A DNA stretch of 45,039 bases from Bacteroidota bacterium (GCA_029561355.1 JAKQJD010000241.1:1-45039); one strand, 5' to 3'; shown: positions 15,433 through 24,346, counted from the first letter of the stretch. Notes: a model not told the origin generated them from the sequence alone. Made by a program: numbers and translations.

Positions 15433-17841
15433 TTAACGATATAATAGGATGTCTCCCTTGAGTACGGCCGTTTTACCGGGCAAGAGTTCTACCGTGGCCA
15501 CAAAGACATAGACACCCGGAAGCGCCTCTTTGTTTCGGAACCTGCCGTCCCAGCCGTCTTCCGGCACGTTGGTGGTAAAATTACTGCGCTGGAACACTTC
15601 GTCGCCCCATCGATCGTAAATCGCCATGTTCAGGATGGTCAGCGGGTATTTGCTGAACAGGGTAAAACGGTCATTTCCCGAAACGGATGCAGGCGCAAAT
15701 ACATTCGGCGCATAAATATTCGGCTCCACCCACAGCCGGATACTATCCACTGCCGGACAACCTTCTGCATCGTAAACTGTCACCGTTACCCAGTTGGTTT
15801 CTTCCGGGTAATACTCGTGCTGCAGGCAATTGGAACATTCCACACCACCCGAAGGCGACCATACAGAAGACGTAACGGGCAGACTCGTTTGTGCTTCGAG
15901 TTCTACTTTGTCTCCGGGTTTCAGCGGATCCGGGAGCAGCAGAGGCACCAGTTCTACCGAAAAACTGTCCGGTTGATGCAGGGTAAGATCCAGCGGCCTG
16001 TTGTAACATCCCGTCGAGTCGCGCACCAGCAAACCGTAATTGCCGGCGTTCATCATGGGGAAATATTCGTTTTCGCTGAAATGCAGCCCGTTATCGATCG
16101 AGTACTGATATGGTTCAAACCCGCCGTACGGCGCTCCAAAACGAATAAATCCATTGGCTGCCCCGAAACAATTCGGATCGGCAAAAGTGTATGGAAACTC
16201 TGGTGACGTAAACTCCGCTTCCAGAGAATCTGCCGCAAAATCCGCTTTTCTGCACACACCCAGATACCCGACGGCCGTATAATGCCCTGGTACATAAGCA
16301 ATTAAAAATGTATCGGGCCCAAATTGAATGATGGAATCTTCAAAGGCCCATTGAACGCCGTCAAAGCGCCCGCTGGCCACCAGGGTGTCCGGACAAACGC
16401 CGTCTCCCACAAGTGACAGGTCGATGCTGGGCGCTACATTTTTGCTGAAACCTGAATAAAACGCCGCAAAACTGGCCGGTTCGTTCCGCCCGAACATGGC
16501 CACTTGCACCGCGCCTTCCGCTACTACGCTGATGGTGGAAATGGTACTGGTTTGCGAAAAAAGGTTCAACTTCCGGTAGGTAACAAAATCGGGATTCCCG
16601 GCGACGGAAGCGGGAGCACCCATCGAATATTCCGTCCCGTCCAGCCGCACCGTCACATTGGAGTCGCGCATGGCAGTAATCATCAGGCCGCCTTCGAAAC
16701 GCATATTCCCGATCAGGTTGGGTTGGTAAATATTGTCGACGCTGTTTGGTACATTACAACTGATGGGCGGCACGAAAATCAGTCCGGCCGTGCGCGCCGC
16801 GTCCTGGCCGGTCGGTGTGCCACCAATCATCTGATACATAAAAACAGGCTCGGACGTGCTGATGAACAGGTTGCCGTCTATGGAGAAAGCATTGGTAGGA
16901 ACGATGTAAAAATCGCCCGGGCCCAACACGGCACTCGGGTTGCTGTTGCCGCTGAGGTACACTTTTGTATTCGGCAGGTGCGCCACCACAATGGGATGTT
17001 CCAGAATTTCGGACCCGTTTCCTTTGCACAGGATATATTCTTTTCCAACCAGTTCGAAAGGTGCAATTTGATCGATCCCGATGTCGTGGGCCATGGCGAC
17101 CACCGGCGCGCCTACCCATGAGCCGCAGTTGACTGCCACGGGTTTGCTCGATTCCAGAAGGGCGCCCATGATGCCGTTAGGCGGTTGGGTAGCGGTGCTT
17201 TCCGTGATGTAATTGGAAAAAACCACCGATTCACCGTTTTGCAGCAAAATGATTTGAGGGGCGCCGTTGGAAAGCACGTCGTTGCCGCCAATCCTGAAAC
17301 GCGTTTGTGCGGAAAAATCGGAGAGCGTAACCAGCGTGGAATCTTCGGTCGCCATCACGCCCACAAAATTGCAGCGCCGGTCCTGATTGTCCGGTTCTTG
17401 CACCAGGTGTCCGATTCTGAAAATGGTGCCGAGCGCTGCGCGGCCCTTGCAGGTGAGGTCGCCCGCGTGGTTTAGCGAACTGGCATGCACCCGAAAGTAG
17501 GCGTAGAATTTTTTCGGCCCGGAAATGACCAGTCCCTTGCCCGGCACCGCTTTATGCAACAATGCTTCCGGCACCAGCACCGGCGTATTCGAATTTGTGC
17601 CCAGGCTGTAACGGTAAGGCTGGCTGTTGCTGATTTGAACCTGATCGATCAGGTTGCCGGCGCCGTCGCGGATATTTACCTGAAAAGCCTGTGTTTCCGG
17701 AGTTGAAAGGTACAGAAACTGCGGGCCTGTTTCGTTTCTCGCATGCATGGGCGGCAACCAGTGGATTGTGTCTAACTGGCCCCACAAAGGTGTTGCGGAA
17801 GCAAGAAGTATCAGCCGGAATATCAGGCGAAGCAGGTTCAT
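15433..17841 (-). CDS. IgGFc-binding-like protein with type B T9SS sorting domain
   Basis: A secreted protein of 802 residues, probably surface-attached or released by the type IX system. A signal peptide starts at ATG 17841 (MNLLRLIFRLILLASATPLWGQ); the frame runs further up to 17979, but that part is repeat sequence. Residues about 100-470 resemble the IgGFc-binding N-terminal module (YFRVHASSLNHAGDL, CNFVGVMATEDSTLVT, VNCGSWVGAP). A SprB-like repeat region with FGAPYGGFEPYQYSIDNG and a CxxC-bearing segment (CSNCLQ) follow. The last 90 residues are the gliding-motility-associated type B sorting domain (YAPNVFAPASVSGNDRFTLF, DRWGDEVF, GVYVF). Such proteins are thought to act in adhesion or motility; the ligand is unknown. 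Confidence 0.88.
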   Translation of the reverse strand: MNLLRLIFRLILLASATPLWGQLDTIHWLPPMHARNETGPQFLYLSTPETQAFQVNIRDGAGNLIDQVQISNSQPYRYSLGTNSNTPVLVPEALLHKAVPGKGLVISGPKKFYAYFRVHASSLNHAGDLTCKGRAALGTIFRIGHLVQEPDNQDRRCNFVGVMATEDSTLVTLSDFSAQTRFRIGGNDVLSNGAPQIILLQNGESVVFSNYITESTATQPPNGIMGALLESSKPVAVNCGSWVGAPVVAMAHDIGIDQIAPFELVGKEYILCKGNGSEILEHPIVVAHLPNTKVYLSGNSNPSAVLGPGDFYIVPTNAFSIDGNLFISTSEPVFMYQMIGGTPTGQDAARTAGLIFVPPISCNVPNSVDNIYQPNLIGNMRFEGGLMITAMRDSNVTVRLDGTEYSMGAPASVAGNPDFVTYRKLNLFSQTSTISTISVVAEGAVQVAMFGRNEPASFAAFYSGFSKNVAPSIDLSLVGDGVCPDTLVASGRFDGVQWAFEDSIIQFGPDTFLIAYVPGHYTAVGYLGVCRKADFAADSLEAEFTSPEFPYTFADPNCFGAANGFIRFGAPYGGFEPYQYSIDNGLHFSENEYFPMMNAGNYGLLVRDSTGCYNRPLDLTLHQPDSFSVELVPLLLPDPLKPGDKVELEAQTSLPVTSSVWSPSGGVECSNCLQHEYYPEETNWVTVTVYDAEGCPAVDSIRLWVEPNIYAPNVFAPASVSGNDRFTLFSKYPLTILNMAIYDRWGDEVFQRSNFTTNVPEDGWDGRFRNKEALPGVYVFVATVELLPGKTAVLKGDILLYR

Positions 17842-17885
17842 CAGCCTTGGTTTTATGGCTGAAATATAAGCCAAATTGCGTATTT

Positions 17886-18005
17886 GGGGTGTCGTGTTTG
17901 GTGTTTGGGGTGCATTGCTCATGGTTTTCCCTATAATTTTGGCAAATTTAATTCGACCGCCATGAGCAATGCCCCCCAAACACTAAACACCAAACACCAA
18001 ACACC
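17886..18005. repeat. Heptamer-word inverted repeat abutting the peptidase stop
   Basis: Arms 17886-17924 and 17960-18005 are reverse complements; the outer part is built on gtgtttg words, with one more copy on the right, and the inner 13 bp (gcattgctcatgg and its complement) are unique. The 35-bp loop contains TATAATTTTG. The right arm ends directly against the stop codon of the prolyl oligopeptidase gene (18006-18008). It lies between two same-strand genes. Confidence 0.88.
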
Positions 18006-20183
18006 CTACTGTTTTACCTGCGATCCGTCCATTCCCAGCAGACCCATCATCCAGGCATATTCCAGGGCGCGTTCTTTCAGTTTTTCAAAACGCCCGGAAG
18101 CGCCGCCGTGGGAGCCCGTCATATTGGTTTTAAAAAGCAGTACGTTCTTGTCCGTTTTTAAATCCCGCAGGCGCGCCACATATTTGGCAGGTTCGAAATA
18201 CTGTACCTGCGAATCGCTGAATGAAGTGATTACCAGCATATTCGGGTAATTCCCTTTTTTCATGTTGTCGTAAGGTGAATACTTTTTCATGTAATCGTAT
18301 TCCTCCTTGACAGCCGGGTTACCCCATTCGGAATATTCACCCGTGGTGAGCGGAATGCTCGGATCACTCATGGTCGTGATGACGTCGACAAACGGAACGC
18401 CGGTAATGATACCCTTGTACAGATCCGGACGCATATTCGTAACGGCGCCCATGAGCAGTCCGCCCGCCGAACGGCCCTCGGCAAAAAGCCGGTCGCTGCT
18501 CGTGTATTTCTCCTTGACCAGAAACTCCGTGCAGTCGATGAAGTCGTTAAAAGTGTTCATTTTTTTGAGCATTTTACCGTCTTCATACCATTTGTAGCCC
18601 ATTTCCATACCGCCGCGAATGTGCGCGATGGCAATCACAAAACCACGGTCGACCAGACTTATTTTGTCGCGGTTGAAATACGGATCATAGGAAGCGCCGT
18701 AACTGCCGTAGCCCGTCAGGTAGCAAGGCGCCGCCCCGTCGCGTTTCAGGCCTTTTTTGTACATGATGGAAATAGGCACTTTCACACCATCGCGGGCCGT
18801 TGCCCAGGCAAATTCCGTCTGGTAATTATTCGTGTCAAAGTTTCCGAGCACCGGCGCCACCTTCCGCACTTCTTTCTGCCGCGTGTCCATGTTGTAATCC
18901 ACGACGGTCGTCGGGGTTTTCAGGCTCGTAAAATTGTAGCGCAGCGTTTTGGTGTCGTATTCCGGGTTGTTGTCGAGGAATGCCGTGTAGGTTGGTTCTC
19001 CGATCTCGATGTAATGATCCGCTTTATCGGACCAGCGGATGACGTGGATCTGGCTCAGGCCGCCTTTGCGCTCCGAAGTGACCAGATAATCTTTGAAGAC
19101 TGTCAGCCCGTCCAGCAAAACGTCCTCGCGGTGGGGTAGTACGTCGGTCCAGTTTTCCCGGCGCGTGTCGCTCACCGGCGTTTCCATCAGCCGGAAATTT
19201 TGTGCATTCCAGTTGGTTTTAATCAAAAACTTGTCGTCACGGTGGCTTACTTCGTAAAAGAACCCGGCCTCCCGCGGGCGGATCGATTTGAATTGCCCCG
19301 TTGGCTGATCAGCATTCAGGTAGAGCACTTCCACCGTTTGGGTGTAAGCGCAGTTAATGAGGATGTACTGCTCGGATTTTGTTTTGGAAAGAAACGCGTA
19401 CTGGGTTTCATCTTTTTCGTGGTACATGAGTACGTCCGATTTGTGGTCGGTGCCGACTTCATGCCGCCAGATTTTGTCATTCCGGAGTGTAACGGGATCT
19501 TTGGTGTCGTAAATGATCGTTTTGCCATCATTCGACCATTCGGCGCCGCCTGCATAGTCGAATGCATCTGGCAGGAGTTTTCCGGACACAAGATCCTTGA
19601 AATACAGTTTAAACAGATTGCGCCCCGTATAGTCCACGCCGTACGCAATCGTTTTGTTATCGGTGCTGACCGTGAACCCGCCGAACTGGCAGTACGACTG
19701 ACCTTTGGCGAGTTCGTTCACGTTCACCATGACTTCCTCGGGTGCGTCAAGCGTTCCTTTCTTTCGGCTGAAAATGGGATATTCCTTGCCTGTTTCGAAG
19801 CGGGTGATATACCAGTAGCCGTTTTTAAAATACGGTACGCTGCTGTCGTCTTCCTTGATGCGGGCTTTGAGTTCTTCGAATAGTTTCTCGCGCAGGCCGG
19901 CTACGGGCGCCAGCACGGAATCGGCGTATTTGTTTTCCGACTCCAGATAGGCCGTCACAGCCGGGTTTTCGCGCTCATTGAGCCAGTAATATTCGTCGAT
20001 GCGTTTGTCGCCGGAAGCGGAAACGAGTTCTTTGGGTTTCTTTTCCGGGTGTTGTCCGGTAAATTGTTCAGGATGGAAAACGGATGGTTGCAAGGTATTG
20101 GTAGCGGTTTCGTTATGATTCGATTGCTGACAGGCATTGAGGGCAATGAACGCCAAAACGGTTAGGGTGGTGAATTGTTTCAT
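18006..20183 (-). CDS. Prolyl oligopeptidase family serine peptidase (oligopeptidase B-like), lipoprotein
   Basis: Cleaves short peptides, by homology after basic residues (oligopeptidase B) or proline. From ATG 20183 it has 725 residues, with a lipoprotein leader ending LIALNAC-like (FIALNACQQ), so it is probably periplasmic and lipid-anchored. The N-terminal half is a beta-propeller (DEYYWLNERENPAV near the start is the family opening). The C-terminal half is an alpha/beta hydrolase with catalytic S572 in GRSAGG, D657 in SFSDSQV and H692 in GSHGG. YGSYGASYDPYF and AHIRGGMEMGYKWYEDGK precede the nucleophile, as in protease II. The reading upstream of 20183 is discarded because the leader begins there. 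It is divergent from the S51 gene across 83 bp. Confidence 0.92.
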   Translation of the reverse strand: MKQFTTLTVLAFIALNACQQSNHNETATNTLQPSVFHPEQFTGQHPEKKPKELVSASGDKRIDEYYWLNERENPAVTAYLESENKYADSVLAPVAGLREKLFEELKARIKEDDSSVPYFKNGYWYITRFETGKEYPIFSRKKGTLDAPEEVMVNVNELAKGQSYCQFGGFTVSTDNKTIAYGVDYTGRNLFKLYFKDLVSGKLLPDAFDYAGGAEWSNDGKTIIYDTKDPVTLRNDKIWRHEVGTDHKSDVLMYHEKDETQYAFLSKTKSEQYILINCAYTQTVEVLYLNADQPTGQFKSIRPREAGFFYEVSHRDDKFLIKTNWNAQNFRLMETPVSDTRRENWTDVLPHREDVLLDGLTVFKDYLVTSERKGGLSQIHVIRWSDKADHYIEIGEPTYTAFLDNNPEYDTKTLRYNFTSLKTPTTVVDYNMDTRQKEVRKVAPVLGNFDTNNYQTEFAWATARDGVKVPISIMYKKGLKRDGAAPCYLTGYGSYGASYDPYFNRDKISLVDRGFVIAIAHIRGGMEMGYKWYEDGKMLKKMNTFNDFIDCTEFLVKEKYTSSDRLFAEGRSAGGLLMGAVTNMRPDLYKGIITGVPFVDVITTMSDPSIPLTTGEYSEWGNPAVKEEYDYMKKYSPYDNMKKGNYPNMLVITSFSDSQVQYFEPAKYVARLRDLKTDKNVLLFKTNMTGSHGGASGRFEKLKERALEYAWMMGLLGMDGSQVKQ

Positions 20184-20201
20184 ATTTGGTATGTTTTGGC
20201 G

Positions 20202-20209
20202 CAAAAGTA
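20202..20209 (-). promoter_or_regulatory. Candidate -7 promoter box for the prolyl oligopeptidase gene
   Basis: The minus strand reads TACTTTTG, a perfect TAnnTTTG, 18 bp upstream of the ATG at 20183. Together with the plus-strand box at 20240 it marks a compact divergent promoter region of 83 bp. Confidence 0.45.
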
Positions 20210-20239
20210 ATTGTAAACGCCGATGCCGGATGTGCTTTG

Positions 20240-20247
20240 TAACTTTG
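20240..20247 (+). promoter_or_regulatory. Candidate -7 promoter box for the S51 peptidase gene
   Basis: TAACTTTG, a perfect TAnnTTTG, 19 bp upstream of the ATG at 20267. The nearest upstream TTG (20211) is 26 bp away, longer than the usual spacing. Confidence 0.45.
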
Positions 20248-20266
20248 CCGTACAAAATCTGATCCG

Positions 20267-21565
20267 ATGCGTCTTCTCTTGCTTTTCCTGTTGTGCCCCC
20301 CATCCATTTTTGCCCAAACCTACCAGTCTTTTTACACGGGCGACACCTCCGACGTGGTTACGCCGACCCAGGGAGGCGTCGTTCTGATGGGCGGCGCGAC
20401 GGAAGACGACAATGCCATGCGGTGGTTCCTGCAGCGCAGCGGCGGCGGCGATATCGTGGTGATCCGTACCAGCGGGTCGGATGGTTACAACGATTATATG
20501 TTCAACGACCTCGGTGTGACCGTCAATTCTGTGGAAACCATCCTGACGAGCACCTATGTTTCCGCACAAGACCCCTACGTTGCACAGCACATCCGCAATG
20601 CCGAAGCGCTGTGGATTGCAGGCGGCGACCAGGGTAAATACGTGCAATACTGGAAAAACGGGCCGGTAGAAGAAGCGATCAATTACCTCATTCATACCAA
20701 AAAAGCCGTGGTAGGTGGCACCAGCGCCGGCATGGCGATTCTGGGCGGCGCCTATTATTCTGCCCTGAACGGCACCGTAACTTCCGCTCAGGCACTGGCC
20801 GATCCGTATAATTCCAGAATGACCATAGGATATGACGATTTCGTGGATCATCCTGATTTACAGAATGTTATAACGGATACGCATTACGACGATCCCGACC
20901 GCCGGGGCCGGCATGTAGGTTTTCTGGCCCGCCTGACTCAGGATTACGGGTTCCGCGCCCTGGGCATCGCATGTGAAGAATATACGGCCGTTTGTATCGA
21001 TACCCTGGGCTGGGCACACGTTTACGGCACTTATCCGCAGGATCAGGATTTTGCCTATTTTTTGCAGGCAGACTGTACGGCGGATTATACGCCTGAAACC
21101 TGCTCGGCAGGACAACCATTGAATTGGGTGCGCGGCCAACAAGCAGTACGGGTGTTCAAAGCCGAAGGTCGCTCCAACGGTCAGGTCGCGTTCAATATCC
21201 ATGACTGGCAATCCGCCTCAGGCGGCGGAACGTGGCAGCGCTGGTGGGTGGAAAACGGTACCTTTCATACGGATGCTTCTGACGCTCCCGAATGCGTCAG
21301 CGCGTCGAATGAACTTGAAAATAGCGATGCTTTGATTCGTATTTCACCCAATCCGGCGCGTACTTCCCTGCACCTGGAACTGGACGAAAACCTCCTTCCG
21401 GCACAGTTAGAGGCATTTGACCTGCAAGGGAAATTGTACTTTACCCGGAAAATCGATACCCCGCAAAAAACGATTATTGTCGACAGTTGGCCCGCAGGTA
21501 TGTATTTTTTCCGCGTAAAAGGCAATGGGAAATGGTATTTCAGGAGGGTGGTGGTTGGGGAGTAA
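20267..21565 (+). CDS. Secreted cyanophycinase-like peptidase (family S51) with T9SS sorting domain
   Basis: A 432-residue member of peptidase family S51, the family of cyanophycinase and dipeptidase E. Signal peptide at residues 1-17 (ending IFAQ). The class I amidotransferase-like core has GGVVLMGGA, WIAGGDQGKYVQYW and the nucleophile elbow GGTSAGMA with S153. The last 75 residues form a type A T9SS sorting domain (ISPNPARTSLHLEL, DLQGKLYF, GMYFFRV), so the enzyme is exported and cleaved at the surface. Cyanophycin (Asp-Arg polymer) released by other cells is one possible substrate; another beta-aspartyl or acidic peptide is equally possible. Divergent from the oligopeptidase gene, which suggests shared peptide use. 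Confidence 0.88.
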   Translation: MRLLLLFLLCPPSIFAQTYQSFYTGDTSDVVTPTQGGVVLMGGATEDDNAMRWFLQRSGGGDIVVIRTSGSDGYNDYMFNDLGVTVNSVETILTSTYVSAQDPYVAQHIRNAEALWIAGGDQGKYVQYWKNGPVEEAINYLIHTKKAVVGGTSAGMAILGGAYYSALNGTVTSAQALADPYNSRMTIGYDDFVDHPDLQNVITDTHYDDPDRRGRHVGFLARLTQDYGFRALGIACEEYTAVCIDTLGWAHVYGTYPQDQDFAYFLQADCTADYTPETCSAGQPLNWVRGQQAVRVFKAEGRSNGQVAFNIHDWQSASGGGTWQRWWVENGTFHTDASDAPECVSASNELENSDALIRISPNPARTSLHLELDENLLPAQLEAFDLQGKLYFTRKIDTPQKTIIVDSWPAGMYFFRVKGNGKWYFRRVVVGE

Positions 21566-21577
21566 ATTTTTGTTGAG

Positions 21578-21718
21578 GGGTTGATTTTTTTGTTGAGAAG
21601 TTGAGAGGTTGAGAGGTTGAGAATGTTGAGGGTGCTTCGCGTATACTTATTTGAATATCTTGAGCGAAGCACCCTCAACATTCTCAACCCCTCAACCCCT
21701 CAACAAAAAAATCAACCC
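21578..21718. repeat. Octamer-word inverted repeat between convergent genes, arms differing by one word
   Basis: Left arm 21578-21640 (63 bp) and right arm 21664-21718 (55 bp) match as reverse complements, except that the left carries one extra 8-bp word of the gttgagag type. The loop is 21641-21663. The word (ctcaaccc on the right) is the one forming the array at 9731-9828. The right arm contains the stop codon of the DUF4442 gene (21712-21714). Confidence 0.92.
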
Positions 21719-22191
21719 TTCTTCCTCTTAAACGACCACGTAATTTTCGCCTGCGCCGCCACCGTGCCGTCCGGCAGCCGCCCAACGGAGGTCGCGTGAA
21801 AAACCTGCCCTTCTCCCGTCTCCAGCGTTTGCGCAATGGCCTGTGCCATGGCGTTCCCATCCGTGCAGGTAAATAGCAGCAACTGGTCCGCTTTTTTAAA
21901 AAATTCCGCTTCGAAGCCCGTAACGAGCATCGACACCGGGGGCTTGCCCTGCAGGTGCGCCATAGCCAGCATACCCGTCGATAATTCCGCAGCCGCGCAC
22001 TGCGCAGCAAAATACGTAGACCGGAACGGGTTCTGCGAACGCCACCGGTATGGCAGCGAAACGACGGCCTGCTCCAGGTCGCATTTCCTGATATTGATCC
22101 CCATAAACCAGGCGCCCGGCAGCCGCTGTAGCAGGAACAGGCGCATTTTCCACGGGGTATTTGCCAGTTTTAAAAAGACAGAAATATCCAT
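21712..22191 (-). CDS. DUF4442 / YiiD-like hot-dog thioesterase-type protein
   Basis: A 159-residue single-domain protein of the DUF4442 family, which adopts the hot-dog fold of acyl-CoA thioesterases. Visible family features: PGAWFMGINIRKCDLEQAVVSLPYRWRSQNP split over residues 25-55, the segment TYFAAQCAAAELSTGML (about 59-75), which corresponds to the central helix, and a C-terminal strand rich in Ala/Lys (VAAQAKITWSFKRKK). It probably hydrolyses an acyl thioester, but the substrate is unknown and no catalytic residue can be named with certainty. Its 3' end lies within the arm of the octamer palindrome. A perfect -7 box lies 17 bp upstream of the ATG. Confidence 0.83.
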   Translation of the reverse strand: MDISVFLKLANTPWKMRLFLLQRLPGAWFMGINIRKCDLEQAVVSLPYRWRSQNPFRSTYFAAQCAAAELSTGMLAMAHLQGKPPVSMLVTGFEAEFFKKADQLLLFTCTDGNAMAQAIAQTLETGEGQVFHATSVGRLPDGTVAAQAKITWSFKRKKG

Positions 22192-22207
22192 TATGAAACT
22201 TTTTGGG

Positions 22208-22215
22208 CAAATGTA
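22208..22215 (-). promoter_or_regulatory. Candidate -7 promoter box for the DUF4442 gene
   Basis: The minus strand reads TACATTTG, a perfect TAnnTTTG, 16 bp upstream of the ATG at 22191. This would leave a leader of only about ten bases, and no spaced -33 TTG is seen. Confidence 0.35.
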
Positions 22216-22343
22216 GAGTTAACTAAATCGTTAATATTGTGGAACGCCAAAAATAATATGCCGAAAGACCTTATTTTTCGGTCATTGTTTTTAGTTTTTC
22301 ACAACATCCGGTAATTCATTCTATCACTACTCAACTTTTATCA

Positions 22344-22814
22344 ATGGAATGGAGAAGACTCAATGGCCAGCGTATCTCGCAGCCATTGCTCAATGCAGTA
22401 GAGGAGACCATCCGGCGCGAACAGGCCGAGGGTTATCGCCTCAAGGTGTGTATCGGAACGGATTCGCAGGTCATCGGCGAGGAAGTACATTTTGCCACCG
22501 TAATTGTATTCTTACGGGAAAAACGCGGCGGTTTCATGTTCATTTCCAATGACAAGATGGTCCGCAAAATGACCCTGCGCGAACGTATGATCCTGGAAGT
22601 GGGACGCTCTGTGGAGGTCGCTTACTCGGTTTGCCACCTGCTCGATCAGTATGACGTGGAACTGGAAGTGCATGCTGACATCAACACCGACCCGGCATTC
22701 GAAAGCAACACAGCGCTCAAGGAAGCGATGGGTTACATCCTGAGCATGGGTTTTGTATTTAAAGCCAAGCCGGATGCTTTCGCGTCTTCCTGCTGCGCCG
22801 ACAAAGTGATCTGA
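22344..22814 (+). CDS. YkuK-like (DUF458) RNase H-fold protein
   Basis: A 156-residue protein of the DUF458/YkuK family, predicted to have a ribonuclease H-like fold; no activity is firmly known. Family features: CIGTDSQVIGEEVHFATVIVFL (residues about 36-57, with a conserved acidic-Ser pair TDS), RMILEVGRSVEVAYSV, and VHADINTDPAFESN with two further acidic residues (about 111-124), which may form a metal site. The C-terminus KPDAFASSCCADKV is also typical, with CxAD. Cytosolic, no signal peptide. An intrinsic terminator follows 45 bp after the stop, so it is probably a single-gene unit. Confidence 0.85.
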   Translation: MEWRRLNGQRISQPLLNAVEETIRREQAEGYRLKVCIGTDSQVIGEEVHFATVIVFLREKRGGFMFISNDKMVRKMTLRERMILEVGRSVEVAYSVCHLLDQYDVELEVHADINTDPAFESNTALKEAMGYILSMGFVFKAKPDAFASSCCADKVI

Positions 22815-22858
22815 ACGCGGCAGCCTGTTCACTACTTTTTTACCTTCGCACATAACGG

Positions 22859-22886
22859 GGGGCGGCTCTTCGTCGCCCCTTTTTTG
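22859..22886 (+). terminator. Intrinsic terminator after the YkuK-like gene
   Basis: GGGGCG (22859-22864), a 9-nt loop, CGCCCC (22874-22879), then an uninterrupted T-run at 22880-22885. A TACCTTCG sequence at 22841 resembles a -7 box with one mismatch, so a promoter for the M16 gene just upstream of this hairpin is also possible. Confidence 0.75.
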
Positions 22887-23029
22887 TGCCTCACCTGAAA
22901 TTTTAGGCAAGCAGTTCGCCGCCCTTTGGCGGGCATAGTTGATCATTCATCGAATAACAAATGCAGGAAGCCTGCGTTTTTTAGCAACTTCGCGCCGAAT
23001 TTCATTTTCACCTTTAAAAAAACGGGTTT

Positions 23030-24346
23030 ATGCAGCGACTTACCACGCTCTTTGTCCTTTTAGTCCTGACTGCAGGACACGCATTCAGCCAAAAAATCCA
23101 GTTCGTGGAATACGATATGGCCAATGGTCTGAAAGTTCTTTTACACGAAGATCACTCTACGCCCATCGTGGCTGTTTCGGTGATGTACCACGTCGGTTCC
23201 AAGAACGAAAAACCGAACCGTTCCGGTTTCGCTCACTTTTTTGAACACCTGCTGTTCGAAGGTTCCGACAACATCAAACGGGGCGAATTCGACGACTATA
23301 TCAACAACGCCGGCGGCACCAACAATGCAAATACGTGGTACGACCGCACGTACTACTACGAAGTACTGCCCAGCAATCAACTGGCGCTCGGCCTGTGGCT
23401 CGAAAGCGAGCGTATGCTGCATGCCAAAGTAGAGCAGGTAGGTATCGAAACGCAACGCCAGGTAGTAAAAGAAGAACGCCGCCAGCGCATCGATAACCAG
23501 CCATACGGCAAACTTCTGGAAGAAACCCTGAAACGCGTTTTTGTAGTACACCCCTACAAAAGTTCCGTGATCGGCTCCATGGAAGACCTGGATGCTGCGC
23601 AGGAAAATGATTACAAACAGTTCTACAAGGACTTCTACCGTCCTGACAACGCTATTTTGTCCATCGCCGGCGATATCAACATCGCCCAGGCCAAAGAACT
23701 GATCAACGTTTACTTCAAGGATATTCCACGCGGCCAGGGCACTATTCAGCGCACGTTCCCGCAGGAACCGCCGATGAAAGGTGAAACGCGCGACACCATT
23801 TACGACGACGTACAACTGCCGGCCGTAGTCATGGGCTACCACATTCCAGCGCAGGGTACCAAAGATTTTTACGCCGTTCAAATGCTTGGCCAACTGCTCA
23901 GCCAGGGTGAAAGCAGCCGTATGAATAAAATCATTGTCGACGAGCAACAAAAAGCCGTCGCAGCAGGTTCCTTCCCGCTTCAACTCGAAGACCCGGGCGC
24001 CAACCTGACCTACGCCATCGCCAACATGGGCGTAAATCCTGCCGACCTCGAAAAATCCATGGATGCCGTTGTCGAGGACCTGCAAAAAAACCTCATTCCG
24101 GAAAAAGAATTCCAGAAACTGCAAAACCAGGTAGAAAACGACTTCATCAGCGCCAACGCCAGCGTGGGCGGTATTGCGGAAAGCCTTGCCAACTACGAAA
24201 TGTACTTCGGCGACGCCAACCTGATCAACACCGAACTGGACCGTTACCGCAAGGTTACCCGCGAGGACCTGCGTGCCGCTGCCAACAAGTATTTCAACAA
24301 AAACGCCCGGGTTGTATTGTACTGGTTGCCTAAAACCGCACCGTAA
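23030..24346 (+). CDS. M16 family zinc metallopeptidase (catalytic partner)
   Basis: A 438-residue exported peptidase of the pitrilysin/processing-peptidase family. Signal peptide at residues 1-20 (ending HAFSQ). The inverted zinc motif HxxEH is present as HFFEH (69-73), with the third ligand about 76 residues on, E149 in VVKEERR. YHVGSKNEKPNRSGFAH before the motif and RPYGK-like QPYGKLLEETL after it are family marks; the second, non-catalytic half covers about 230-438. It is followed 140 bp later by a second M16 protein that lacks the zinc motif, so the two probably form a heterodimer, as described for other bacterial M16B pairs. The likely location is the periplasm. Confidence 0.92.
   Translation: MQRLTTLFVLLVLTAGHAFSQKIQFVEYDMANGLKVLLHEDHSTPIVAVSVMYHVGSKNEKPNRSGFAHFFEHLLFEGSDNIKRGEFDDYINNAGGTNNANTWYDRTYYYEVLPSNQLALGLWLESERMLHAKVEQVGIETQRQVVKEERRQRIDNQPYGKLLEETLKRVFVVHPYKSSVIGSMEDLDAAQENDYKQFYKDFYRPDNAILSIAGDINIAQAKELINVYFKDIPRGQGTIQRTFPQEPPMKGETRDTIYDDVQLPAVVMGYHIPAQGTKDFYAVQMLGQLLSQGESSRMNKIIVDEQQKAVAAGSFPLQLEDPGANLTYAIANMGVNPADLEKSMDAVVEDLQKNLIPEKEFQKLQNQVENDFISANASVGGIAESLANYEMYFGDANLINTELDRYRKVTREDLRAAANKYFNKNARVVLYWLPKTAP

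Noticed and set aside
17842..17979. N-terminal extension of the IgGFc-binding-like protein
   Set aside because: The extra codons are made of the heptamer repeat and precede a clear signal peptide at 17841.
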